From an uncultured Azohydromonas sp. (GTDB lineage Bacteria > Pseudomonadota > Gammaproteobacteria > Burkholderiales > Burkholderiaceae_C): a stretch of 14,199 nucleotides of DNA. Made by a program: the position numbers and the translations under genes. The notes under the pieces are model-generated. The model did no database searches, was not told the DNA's origin, and worked only from the letters and a program-made list of their open reading frames with translations. Each line of letters begins with the position of its first letter. Position 1 is the stretch's first letter. Below, piece by piece: positions 1 through 6,886 of this stretch. The DNA lies in contig NZ_CALAOH010000242.1 of assembly GCF_937926365.1 (NCBI RefSeq), positions 1 to 14,199 of the forward strand, in the 5' to 3' direction.

Positions 1-68
1 ACAAGACCATGATGGTCTTCGGCGATGCCAAGAAGGTCGTGGAGGAGATGGTCAAGGCCGTGGAGTGA
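1..68 (+). CDS. pntB: NAD(P) transhydrogenase beta subunit, C-terminal end (partial)
   Basis: Only the last 21 codons are present, read from position 3 to the TGA at 66-68. The visible peptide contains MMVFGDAKKVVEEMVKAVE, which resembles the conserved C-terminus of the PntB subunit of the proton-translocating NAD(P)+ transhydrogenase (NADP(H)-binding domain III, with its FGDAK motif). The enzyme sits in the inner membrane and uses the proton gradient to reduce NADP+ with NADH. The gene enters from outside the window, so integrity and partner subunits cannot be judged. It is followed after 51 bp by a thiolase gene on the same strand, and the two may be co-transcribed. The call rests on a short tail, hence moderate confidence. 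Confidence 0.7.
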   Translation, partial: KTMMVFGDAKKVVEEMVKAVE

Positions 69-119
69 TTCGGCCCTCGACGCTCCCATCGCATCGATTT
101 TTTCCAAGGAAGCAGCACC

Positions 120-1304
120 ATGACTCAGGAAGTGTTCGTTCTCTCGGCCATGCGCACGGCCATCGGCACCTTCGGCGGCTCGCTCAAGGACGTGCCGCTG
201 GCGGAGCTGGCCACCACCGCCGTCAAGGCCGCGCTGGACAAGAGCGGCGTGGAAGCCGCGCGCATCGGCCACCTGGCCATGGGCAACGTCATCCCGACCG
301 AGGCGCGCGACGCGTACTTGAGCCGCGTCACGGCCATCGGCGCGGGCTGCCCCCACGAGACGCCGGCCTTCAACGTCAACCGCCTGTGCGGCTCGGGCCT
401 GCAGGCCATCGTCAACGCCTCGCAGTCGATCCTGCTGGGCGACTGCGACTTCGCCATCGGCGCCGGCGCCGAAGCCATGAGCCGCGGCCCGTACCTGATG
501 CCGTCCGCGCGCTGGGGCCAGCGCATGGGCGACGCGCAGTTGCAGGACTACATGCTGGGCATCCTGCACGACCCCTTCGGCCGCATCCACATGGGCGTGA
601 CGGCCGAGAACGTGGCCGACCGCTTCGGCATCACGCGCGAGGAGATGGACGCGCTGGCGGTGCAAAGCCACCAGCGCGCCGCCGCGGCGATCGCCCAAGG
701 CCGCTTCAAGGGCCAGATCGCGCCGGTGCAGATCGCCACCCGCAAGGGCACGGTGAGCTTCGAGGTGGACGAGCACGTCAAGGCCGACACCACGCTGCAG
801 ACGCTGGCCAAGATGAAGCCCGCCTTCCGCAAGGAGAGTGGCCGCGTCACCGCCGGCAACGCCTCGGGCATCAACGATGGCGCCGGCGCCGTGGTGCTGG
901 CCAGCGGCAAGGCCGTGCAGGCCGGCGGCCTCAAGCCCATCGCGCGCCTGGTGGCCTACGCCCACGCCGGCGTGGAGCCGGAAGTCATGGGCATCGGCCC
1001 GGTGCCGGCCTCGCGCATCGCGCTGCAGCGCGCGGGGCTCAAGGTTTCGGACATGGACGTGATCGAGGCCAACGAGGCCTTCGCCGCGCAGGCCTGCGCG
1101 GTGAGCAAGGAGCTCGACCTGGACCCGGCCAAGGTCAACCCCAACGGCTCGGGCATCTCGCTGGGCCACCCGGTGGGCGGCACGGGCGCCATCATCACCA
1201 CCAAGGCGCTGCACGAGCTGCAGCGCATCCAGGGCCGCTACGCGCTGGTGACGATGTGCATCGGCGGCGGCCAGGGCATCGCGGCCATCTTCGAGCGCTG
1301 CTGA
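120..1304 (+). CDS. bktB: Beta-ketothiolase (acetyl-CoA C-acyltransferase), BktB type
   Basis: This 394-aa thiolase is full length for the family. It catalyses reversible Claisen condensation of acyl-CoA with acetyl-CoA, or thiolysis of 3-ketoacyl-CoA, in the cytoplasm. The nucleophilic cysteine is Cys90 in NRLCGSG. His350 lies in GHPVGGTG and the second catalytic cysteine is Cys380 in CIGGGQG. These three positions and the overall sequence closely recall Cupriavidus necator BktB, which makes C4 and C5 ketoacyl-CoA for polyhydroxyalkanoate synthesis. One small departure is GHPVGG where GHPIGA is more usual. The ATG at 120 is preceded by AAGGA at 106-110. The gene follows pntB closely, and NADPH from the transhydrogenase would suit a downstream acetoacetyl-CoA reductase, but no pha gene is visible here. 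Thiolase is certain; chain-length preference is inferred. Confidence 0.9.
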   Translation: MTQEVFVLSAMRTAIGTFGGSLKDVPLAELATTAVKAALDKSGVEAARIGHLAMGNVIPTEARDAYLSRVTAIGAGCPHETPAFNVNRLCGSGLQAIVNASQSILLGDCDFAIGAGAEAMSRGPYLMPSARWGQRMGDAQLQDYMLGILHDPFGRIHMGVTAENVADRFGITREEMDALAVQSHQRAAAAIAQGRFKGQIAPVQIATRKGTVSFEVDEHVKADTTLQTLAKMKPAFRKESGRVTAGNASGINDGAGAVVLASGKAVQAGGLKPIARLVAYAHAGVEPEVMGIGPVPASRIALQRAGLKVSDMDVIEANEAFAAQACAVSKELDLDPAKVNPNGSGISLGHPVGGTGAIITTKALHELQRIQGRYALVTMCIGGGQGIAAIFERC

Positions 1305-1331
1305 GCCAGGCATCTCCCTCCATGCAATGAC

Positions 1332-1357
1332 GCCCCAGCCGCCGCGGCGGCTGGGGC
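1332..1357 (+). terminator. Perfect 26-bp palindrome after bktB, candidate terminator
   Basis: The arms GCCCCAGCCGCCG and CGGCGGCTGGGGC meet at 1344/1345 with no mismatch, 28 bp after the thiolase stop codon. RNA from this stretch would form a very stable GC hairpin. No T-run follows (the next bases are TCCATGCC), so it is not a textbook intrinsic terminator. It may act as a transcript 3' end or processing barrier in this GC-rich genome. Confidence 0.5.
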
Positions 1358-1439
1358 TCCATGCCGCTACCTGAAGCCGGATCAAGGGTAAACGTCCTGG
1401 TTCCAGGAAAGCCCCTTGGTAAGTTAATCTTCAGAAGCC

Positions 1440-2375
1440 ATGGAACTTCGACATTTGCGCTACTTCATCGCCGCCGCCGAGGAGGAGCATTTCGGGCGTG
1501 CCTCGGAACGGCTGCACGTGACCCGGCCGGCGGTCTCGCAGATCATTGCCGACCTTGAGGGCGAGCTCGGCACGCAGCTGTTCGAGCGGCATGCCCACCG
1601 CGTGAAGCTCACCGCCGCGGGCCGGGCCCTGCTGCCGCAGCTGCAGACGATCATGGGCGACCTGAGCCAGGCGGTGACCATGGCCAGGCGCGTGGGCGAG
1701 GGCAAGAGCGGGGCGCTCAACATCGGCTACGGCTCGTTGACCTTGCACCATCCCCTGTTCCGTGCGGCCATCAAGCAGTTCCACGAGAGCTATCCGGACG
1801 TCAAGCTCTCGCTGTTCGAGATCCCGACGTCGGAGCAGCCCAGGGCGCTGACGGAAGGCCGCATCCATGCGGGCTTCATGCACTTCGGCCCCAAATCCAG
1901 CGCGGGCTCGCGCAAGAAGCGGGCGAACGGCGTGCTGCCGCAGGACGAGACGGTGCTGGATCGCCTTCGCATCCAGTCGGGCAGCCTCGGTGTCGTCTTT
2001 CCCCATGACCATCCGCTGGCGCAGCGCAAGAGCGTTGCATTGGCCGAGCTGGCCCATGAGCGGTTCGTGGTGGTCCCGGGGTCGAGCGTGAGCCCGGGGT
2101 TCGGGCCGCTGTACGCCTTGTGCCAGAAGGCGGGCTTCGAGCCGCGGATCGAACAGGAAGTGAGCTCGATCGCCTCGCAGCTCAATCTGGTGTCCGTCGG
2201 CATGGGCATCGGGCTGACCGTGATCGGCAAGGACTTCAGCTACCCGGCCAGTCTCGCCGTTGTGCCGCTGAGCGACGTCAATTACACGACCACCTTCGTG
2301 CTGAGCTGGATCAAGGGCCGCACGGAGCCGGTGCTGGACCGCCTCATCGGCATCGTGAAGGCGCTGTCGAAGTGA
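1440..2375 (+). CDS. LysR-type transcriptional regulator, effector unknown
   Basis: This is a 311-aa LysR-family regulator of normal length. Residues 1-60 form the winged helix-turn-helix, with the typical opening MELRHLRYFIAAAEEEHFGR and the recognition-helix segment TRPAVSQIIADLE. A linker helix and the two-lobed LysR substrate-binding domain follow from about residue 90 to the end. The opening resembles the BenM/CatM/TcbR-like branch, but that does not fix the ligand. The ATG at 1440 has only a weak upstream purine stretch (AGAAG). The gene is convergent with the porin at 2499-3638 and follows bktB after a hairpin, so its target cannot be read from an ordinary divergent arrangement. Candidate targets are itself, the porin, or genes elsewhere. 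Confidence 0.88.
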   Translation: MELRHLRYFIAAAEEEHFGRASERLHVTRPAVSQIIADLEGELGTQLFERHAHRVKLTAAGRALLPQLQTIMGDLSQAVTMARRVGEGKSGALNIGYGSLTLHHPLFRAAIKQFHESYPDVKLSLFEIPTSEQPRALTEGRIHAGFMHFGPKSSAGSRKKRANGVLPQDETVLDRLRIQSGSLGVVFPHDHPLAQRKSVALAELAHERFVVVPGSSVSPGFGPLYALCQKAGFEPRIEQEVSSIASQLNLVSVGMGIGLTVIGKDFSYPASLAVVPLSDVNYTTTFVLSWIKGRTEPVLDRLIGIVKALSK

Positions 2376-2383
2376 CCCGGCGC

Positions 2384-2401
2384 GGCACGCGCTGGCGTGC
2401 C
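2384..2401 (+). terminator. Hairpin after the LysR gene, candidate terminator
   Basis: The arms GGCACGC and GCGTGCC pair perfectly around a GCTG loop, beginning 8 bp after the LysR stop codon. GTTCCTC follows, giving only a weak T-rich tail. A second inverted repeat, GCCTGCC/GGCAGGC, spans 2426-2456 and may also help separate the convergent transcripts. Confidence 0.45.
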
Positions 2402-2460
2402 GTTCCTCGATGACCCCGTGCGAAGGCCTGCCACCCTCGTTGCCAGGGCGGCAGGCTTGA

Positions 2461-2487
2461 GAAAGGAAAGGGCAGCCGGGCTGCCCT
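2461..2487 (-). terminator. Intrinsic terminator of the porin gene
   Basis: On the minus strand, shortly after the porin stop codon, an 8-bp stem (AGGGCAGC/GCTGCCCT, loop CCG) is followed by TTCCTTTC, a pyrimidine tract rich in T. This is the most classical intrinsic terminator in the window and it faces the right way for the porin transcript. Confidence 0.65.
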
Positions 2488-2498
2488 GGCGGCCCGCT

Positions 2499-3638
2499 TC
2501 AGAAGCGGTGGCGTATGCCGACGGCGACGCCGGCCTGGTTGGGGTACAGCGGCGCGGCTTCACTGCTGCGCACCACGCCCACGGGCGTTTGCCGGGCGCC
2601 GTCGCGCTCGGCCCAGGCGTAGGCGGCGGCCATGTAGAAGTCCGTGCGCTTGGACAGCGCGTAGTTGCCGGCGAGCACCACCATGGTCGGGTCCGAGGAG
2701 GTGTCCGGAATGTCTTCCCTGTAGACCGCGGCCACGGCGCGCAGCGGCGTGCTCACCTGGTACTCCAGGCCGGCCCAGTACAGCTTGCTTTTGCGGTCCG
2801 CGTCGGCCGTCGGCTCCTGCTTGTAGCGGATGGTGCCCAGCGTCATGGCGGCGGGCCCCAGCCGGTACTTCGCCGAGAGGCTGAGGGCGCGCGTCTCGGA
2901 GAACGCGCCTTCGGCATTGGGCACGCCGTTGCGCTGGTCGTAGGACGCTTCGACGGACAGGGCGGGAATCACGGTCCACATCGCGCCGATGCCGTAACCG
3001 GAGGCGGCCTTGGTGCGTCCCGTCTGCTCGCCGAAGGAGTAGTGGGTGACGGTCTTGACCGGCCCCGTATCGACCGAGTACTTCACCATGTTGTTCAGCC
3101 GCGAGCTGAACGAGTAGGTCGAATCGGAACCGTTGGACGGCAGCCAGGAATAGCGGGGCGCCACGGCCATCGGGTCGTGCGGAACCACCAGGTCGTAGAT
3201 GGCCGTGGTGGTGCGGCCGAGCTGCAGCCGCCCCCATGACTTCGACGACAGCCCGATCCAGGCCTGGCGCGCGAACAGTCCGCCCGTCGATTCACCGGTA
3301 TCGCCCGCGAAGCCGTTTTCCAGCGCGAACTGGGCCGTGAGCCCGTTGCCCAGCGGCTCTGAGCCCCTGAAGCCGAACCGCGAGGTGTTCCAGCCGCCCG
3401 AGCCCACGCGTGTCACGCCGGAGCGGCCCGCTTCGGGTCGGCGCGGATCGTTGGGAACGTGGTTGAGGTGCTCGACGTAGTAGTCGACGATCCCGTAGAT
3501 CGTCACCGAACCGGTGCCGGCGCTGCCGCCATTGCCGGCGCCATTGCCGTTTCCATTGCCGTTGCCGTTGCTTTGCGCCATGGCCTGCAGCGGCAGTACG
3601 GCGGCTGCAGCCAGCAAGGCCGCATGAGTGAGTTTCAT
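2499..3638 (-). CDS. Outer-membrane general porin (Omp32/Gram-negative porin family)
   Basis: The encoded 379-aa protein should form a trimeric 16-strand beta-barrel that lets small anions or hydrophilic solutes through the outer membrane. Residues 1-21 are a Sec signal peptide ending in AMA before QS. The first barrel strand reads SVTIYGIVDYY (about residues 44-54), and the chain ends GIRHRF with the C-terminal phenylalanine recognised by the Bam assembly machinery. The ATG complementary to 3636-3638 is chosen because GAGGGG lies just upstream and a signal peptide follows at once; the frame stays open to 3788, but that extension looks non-coding. An unusual Asn-Gly-rich stretch (residues 24-37) separates the signal peptide from the first strand. 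Family assignment is firm; solute preference is unknown. Confidence 0.9.
   Translation of the reverse strand: MKLTHAALLAAAAVLPLQAMAQSNGNGNGNGNGAGNGGSAGTGSVTIYGIVDYYVEHLNHVPNDPRRPEAGRSGVTRVGSGGWNTSRFGFRGSEPLGNGLTAQFALENGFAGDTGESTGGLFARQAWIGLSSKSWGRLQLGRTTTAIYDLVVPHDPMAVAPRYSWLPSNGSDSTYSFSSRLNNMVKYSVDTGPVKTVTHYSFGEQTGRTKAASGYGIGAMWTVIPALSVEASYDQRNGVPNAEGAFSETRALSLSAKYRLGPAAMTLGTIRYKQEPTADADRKSKLYWAGLEYQVSTPLRAVAAVYREDIPDTSSDPTMVVLAGNYALSKRTDFYMAAAYAWAERDGARQTPVGVVRSSEAAPLYPNQAGVAVGIRHRF
3528..3569 (-). repeat. Hexanucleotide tandem repeat encoding an Asn-Gly tract in the porin
   Basis: Read on the minus strand, variants of AACGGC (AACGGC, AATGGA, AATGGC) repeat in tandem and encode five consecutive Asn-Gly pairs, then Ala-Gly-Asn-Gly. 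Gain or loss of a six-base unit would preserve the frame and change only linker length. Confidence 0.75.
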
Positions 3639-3913
3639 GGCTGTCCCCTCTTGGTGGTCGTCCCGCGATGAACGGGCTGCAGGGGAGTCTGGGATAGCGC
3701 CGAAGATCAGTCCATTCACATATTCTTCGTGGGCAGGAAAGTTGCACTTACCTGGGTTCCGAGCCGGCAGGCATGGGTGCCAGCGCATCCAGAAGTTGCA
3801 AGCTCAACTTCGACGGTGAATCCAGGGCCGGTGCGTTTCGTGCCTTGCTGTGCGTGAGGCCTTGCGCGCGTTGCCGCGCTTCATACCGACTTTTGATGCC
3901 GGCTTGAAGAATC

Positions 3914-4021
3914 CCGTCACACCGAGCGGAGGCGGGTGTCCACGAACTCCGGGCGGCATCCCGGTCCGCGTGGATGCCCGCCCCCGCCTACGCGGGGGCA
4001 GGCTCTGCGCGGGCATGACGG
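3914..4021. repeat. REP-like dual-hairpin repeat, copy 1
   Basis: This 108-bp element begins CCGTCAC and ends ATGACGG, an inverted terminal match. It contains two hairpins. The left one pairs ACACC (3919-3923) with GGTGT (3935-3939). The right one pairs ATGCCCGC (3974-3981) with GCGGGCAT (4009-4016) and encloses a smaller CCCCGC/GCGGGG hairpin. CCACGAAC and CGTGG flank the central linker. It aligns along its length with a second copy at 10114-10219. No open reading frame or transposase lies inside. The ATGCCCGC-to-GCGGGCAT arrangement resembles short dispersed repeats of other betaproteobacteria, such as Neisseria dRS3 in form. Confidence 0.75.
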
Positions 4022-4204
4022 AATGACTTCACCGGCCATCGCGAACCGGGATCAGAGGCTTGCGCGGTCTGGCACGTCGCCGTTCAGGCCGACCGGCTTC
4101 TTTGCCCCCGTCCCAACTGCCCGCTTCCCTCCCGGGCTGTTGCTGCACTGCAGCAGGCAACGGGGAAAACCCCAAAAGGCAAACCGCGACTCCTTGCCTA
4201 CATT

Positions 4205-4218
4205 GCTTGCATACAAGC
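4205..4218. promoter_or_regulatory. Candidate GntR/FCD operator upstream of dctA
   Basis: GCTTG and CAAGC form an inverted repeat around CATA. The core TTGCATACAA (4207-4216) differs at one base from TTGTATACAA, a palindrome of the kind bound by several GntR regulators of the FCD subfamily. It lies about 41 bp before the dctA start codon. A GntR/FCD regulator is encoded immediately downstream of dctA, making it the natural candidate to bind here. No binding data are available. Confidence 0.5.
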
Positions 4219-4259
4219 TTGGGCACAAGGTCCTGTTGCTTGGTGCTTTGGAGAACGTC

Positions 4260-5600
4260 ATGCCCCGATTCCTTCGTTCCCTTTTTGGCCAGGTGGTGCT
4301 GGCATTGATTGCCGGCGTCCTGCTCGGCCTGCTGGTGCCCGAGGCCGCCGTGAAGCTCAAGCCGCTGGGCGATGGCTTCATCAAGCTGATCAAGATGGTC
4401 ATTCCCGTGCTGGTGTTCTGCGTGGTGGTGCACGGCATCGCCGGCGCGGGCGACCTCAAGCGCGTGGGCCGTGTCGGCGTGAAGGCGCTGGTCTATTTCG
4501 AGGTGGTCACCACCATCGCGCTGGCCCTGGGCCTGGTGCTGGCATTCGTGTTCCAGCCCGGCGTGGGCATGAACGTGGACCCGAAGGCGCTGGACGCCTC
4601 GGCCATGAGCGCCTACGCCGAGAACGCCAGCAAGCTGGAGAGCGGCGGCACGGTGGACTTCCTGATGAAGCTGATCCCGACCACGGTGGTCAACGCCTTC
4701 GCCACGGGCGACGTGCTGCAGGTGCTGGTGTTCGCGGTGCTGTTCGGCTGCGCGCTGTCCTTGCTCGGTCCGCGCGGCGCGCCGGTGGCGGATTTCGTGG
4801 ACACGCTCTCGCACGTGCTGTTCAAGATCATGGGCATCCTGATCCGCCTGGCGCCGCTGGGCGTGCTCGGCGCGATCGCCTTCACGGTGGGCAAGTACGG
4901 CATCGGCTCGCTCAAGCAGCTCGGCATGCTGGTGGCGCTGTTCTACCTCGCGGTGACGCTGTTCGTGGTCTTCATCCTGGGTGGCATCCTGCGCCTGGCC
5001 GGCTTCAACATCTTCAAGCTGCTGCGCTACCTGCGCGAGGAACTGGCCGTGGTGCTGGCCACCACCTCCAGCGACAGCGTGCTGCCGCAGATCATGGCCA
5101 AGCTGCGCCGCATGGGCGTGCGCGACTCCACGGTGGGCCTGGTCATTCCCACCGGCTACTCCTTCAACCTGGACGCCTTTTCCATCTACATCACGCTGGC
5201 GGCGGTGTTCATTGCGCAGGCCACCAACACGCCCATCGGCATGGCGGACCTGCTGACGATCCTGGCCATCTCGCTGGTGACCTCCAAGGGCGCGCACGGC
5301 GTGCCGGGCTCGGCCATCGTGGTGCTGGCAGCCACGCTGCATGCCGTGCCCGCGATTCCCGCCATCGGCCTGGTGCTGGTGCTGTCGGTGGACTGGTTCA
5401 TGGGCATCGCGCGTGCCCTGGGCAACCTGATCGGCAACTGCGTGGCCACGGTGGCGGTGGCGGCCTGGGAAGGCGACATCGACCGCGAGCGGGCCCATGC
5501 GGTGCTCGACGGCCGTTTCGCCGACGAGGACCTGGGCGACGTGGAAGCTGTGCCGGAGGTCACGCCGCCGCTGGTTCGTACCGGCGGGGTCAGCGCCTGA
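4260..5600 (+). CDS. dctA: C4-dicarboxylate:cation symporter, DctA type (DAACS family)
   Basis: This 446-aa inner-membrane carrier imports succinate, fumarate, malate or related acids with cations, and its length is normal for DctA. Family motifs appear in order: IKLIKMVIPVLVF near residue 41, the serine-rich TTSSDS hairpin tip at 268-273, PTGYSFNLD at 297-305, TSKGAHGVPGS at 341-351, and the last helix with Asp378 and RALGNLIGN at 385-393. These match the substrate and cation sites of the glutamate/dicarboxylate carrier fold. HGVPGS departs from the AGVTGS of enteric DctA, so another dicarboxylate or an acidic amino acid is possible. The ATG at 4260 is chosen because GGAG lies at 4250-4253 and membrane sequence begins at once. 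A GntR/FCD regulator follows after 49 bp, suggesting local control. Confidence 0.88.
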   Translation: MPRFLRSLFGQVVLALIAGVLLGLLVPEAAVKLKPLGDGFIKLIKMVIPVLVFCVVVHGIAGAGDLKRVGRVGVKALVYFEVVTTIALALGLVLAFVFQPGVGMNVDPKALDASAMSAYAENASKLESGGTVDFLMKLIPTTVVNAFATGDVLQVLVFAVLFGCALSLLGPRGAPVADFVDTLSHVLFKIMGILIRLAPLGVLGAIAFTVGKYGIGSLKQLGMLVALFYLAVTLFVVFILGGILRLAGFNIFKLLRYLREELAVVLATTSSDSVLPQIMAKLRRMGVRDSTVGLVIPTGYSFNLDAFSIYITLAAVFIAQATNTPIGMADLLTILAISLVTSKGAHGVPGSAIVVLAATLHAVPAIPAIGLVLVLSVDWFMGIARALGNLIGNCVATVAVAAWEGDIDRERAHAVLDGRFADEDLGDVEAVPEVTPPLVRTGGVSA

Positions 5601-5649
5601 GGCCCGGTGGCCGGCGGGAGCCGGCTCCTGAACCGATACAGTCACCTCC

Positions 5650-6363
5650 ATGCCCAGCCAGTCTGAAATTGCCCAGCGTGTCGTCGAGTCCATCCTGGCC
5701 CAGCGCCTGCTGCCGGGCGAGCGCCTGGGCGAGCAGGAACTGGCGGACCTGTTCGGCGTGAGCCGCACGCTGGTGCGCGAGGCGCTGATGCAGTTGCAGG
5801 CGCGCGGCTTCGTCGAGGTGCGCAGCCGCAAGGGCTGGTACGTGGTGGAGCCCTCGGCCGAGGAGGCACGCGACGCCTTCGCGGCGCGGCGCGCGGTGGA
5901 GTCGGGGCTGCTGGCGCAGGCCAGCCAGCGCTTCGAAAGCGAGGGCCGGCCGCTGCAGTCGGCGGTGAAGCGGTTGCGCCAGCACCTGGCGCAGGAGCGT
6001 GCCGCCATCGAGCAGTCCGACCCGGCCACGCGCGCCTTCATGCTGGCGGACTTCCACGTCTGCCTGGCCGAGTGCCTGGGCCACCGGGTGCTGGCCGACA
6101 TGCTGCGCGACCTCGCCGCGCGCACCACGCTGGTGGCCACGCTCTACCAGTCCACCCACGATGCACAGGAGTCCTGCGAGGACCATGCGCGCATCGTCGA
6201 TGCCATCGAGGAAGGCGATTTCGAGCTGGCCGCCGCCCTGATGCTGCAGCACATCGGCAACGTGGAGGACGCGCTGGGCCAGTCCGCCGCCACGGCCGAG
6301 GACGCCCGGGAGCGGCTGCGCGCTTCGCTGGCGCCGGTGGCGCCGCCGCGGGTGGCGGGGTGA
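5650..6363 (+). CDS. GntR-family regulator, FadR/FCD subfamily
   Basis: The 237-aa protein has an N-terminal GntR winged helix at about residues 5-66 (LGEQELADLFGVSRTLVREA, then the wing segment RSRKGWYVVEP). The rest is an all-helical FCD effector domain. His136, His179 and His201 fall where FCD proteins place metal- or ligand-binding histidines; the usual aspartate four residues before the first histidine is Leu132 here, with Asp134 nearby, so the ligand set is uncertain. FCD regulators commonly sense organic acids and repress adjacent transport or catabolic genes. The gene lies 49 bp after dctA on the same strand and probably controls it. No Shine-Dalgarno sequence is evident before the ATG. 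The effector is unknown; a dicarboxylate or malonate is a reasonable guess. Confidence 0.85.
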   Translation: MPSQSEIAQRVVESILAQRLLPGERLGEQELADLFGVSRTLVREALMQLQARGFVEVRSRKGWYVVEPSAEEARDAFAARRAVESGLLAQASQRFESEGRPLQSAVKRLRQHLAQERAAIEQSDPATRAFMLADFHVCLAECLGHRVLADMLRDLAARTTLVATLYQSTHDAQESCEDHARIVDAIEEGDFELAAALMLQHIGNVEDALGQSAATAEDARERLRASLAPVAPPRVAG

Positions 6364-6539
6364 GGGGCGCGCCGCGCCGGCTGTGACCAATTACCCGATC
6401 GCCGCCGTTTCGGGCACGCGGCACGAAGCCGTGTCCGGCGCATGGCAAAAGTGCACGTGTGGCGAGCGGTTGCCGTGACTACGCTGTATCTCATCCAGGG
6501 CCGGGCACGGCGCCGGTCCTGGGTGCGAAGGAGAGCAGC

Positions 6540-6782
6540 ATGTACACGACACCGGGCAGCTACGCGACGATCTCGGCTCTCAGGGCCGGCAACCATCAGA
6601 AGGGCGGTTTCCTGCTGCGCTTCAACTGCCTTTTCACGGGGCGCGGGCTGAGCTTCCCCTGTGATGCCGAAGGTGTCGTGGACCTCGATGCGCTGAGCGA
6701 GCCGGCGCGCGGCAACCTCGCCCGGGCGCTGCGCAGCGTGGGCCGCGACTACAGCACGCCGCAGGTGGTCCCCGCCTATTGA
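6540..6782 (+). CDS. Conserved-looking 80-aa protein of unknown function
   Basis: I cannot assign a function. The ATG at 6540 is preceded by a strong AAGGAG at 6528-6533 with six-base spacing; an earlier in-frame start at 6459 lacks such support. The product is small and soluble, with no signal peptide or membrane segment. It holds two cysteines (Cys23 in RFNCLF, Cys35 in FPCDAEG) and a C-terminal half rich in short helices (LDALSEPARGNLARALRSVG). The frame is GC3-rich like its neighbours, supporting a real gene. It lies 104 bp before the MdcC-like gene on the same strand, and both have near-identical ribosome sites, so they may form a two-gene unit. Confidence 0.65.
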   Translation: MYTTPGSYATISALRAGNHQKGGFLLRFNCLFTGRGLSFPCDAEGVVDLDALSEPARGNLARALRSVGRDYSTPQVVPAY

Positions 6783-6886
6783 TCCGGCCGCGAAGCGCCG
6801 CGAGGGTCCGGGCCAAGCACGCCGGCAAGGCGTTTGCCGATCTGGGCGTCGGCGAGTGCCTCACTGCTGAAGGAAAGGAGCTGGCG

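Larger units (their letters stand above)
3639..4259. other. Divergent 621-bp intergenic region between porin and dctA
   Basis: No convincing gene lies here. It must hold the porin promoter (minus strand) and the dctA promoter (plus strand), though I could not pick a reliable -35/-10 pair for either. Recognisable contents are the REP-like element at 3914-4021, a TGCTGC/GCAGCA inverted repeat around 4141-4155, and the palindrome at 4205-4218. The frame joined to dctA stays open back to 3936 but reads through the repeat, so it is not treated as coding. Confidence 0.7.

Noticed and set aside
3639..3788. N-terminal extension of the porin to a start at 3788
   Set aside because: It would bury the signal peptide 50 residues inside the protein. 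The start at 3638 has GAGGGG and an immediate signal sequence.
4195..4217. TTGCCT and TACAAG as a -35/-10 promoter pair for dctA
   Set aside because: The spacing is only 11 bases, too short for a sigma-70 promoter.
3936..4259. N-terminal extension of dctA by 108 codons
   Set aside because: The extension reads through the REP-like element and the candidate operator and shows no transporter sequence. A good ribosome site precedes the ATG at 4260.
4029..6140. 703-codon open frame on the minus strand opposite dctA and the GntR gene
   Set aside because: It is compositionally biased with no recognisable domain, spans two clear plus-strand genes and has no ribosome site worth noting.
6779..6886. 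TTG start extending the MdcC-like protein to 149 residues
   Set aside because: It uses a rare start overlapping the previous stop codon, has no family-like sequence in the extension, and a strong AAGGAG precedes the ATG at 6887.
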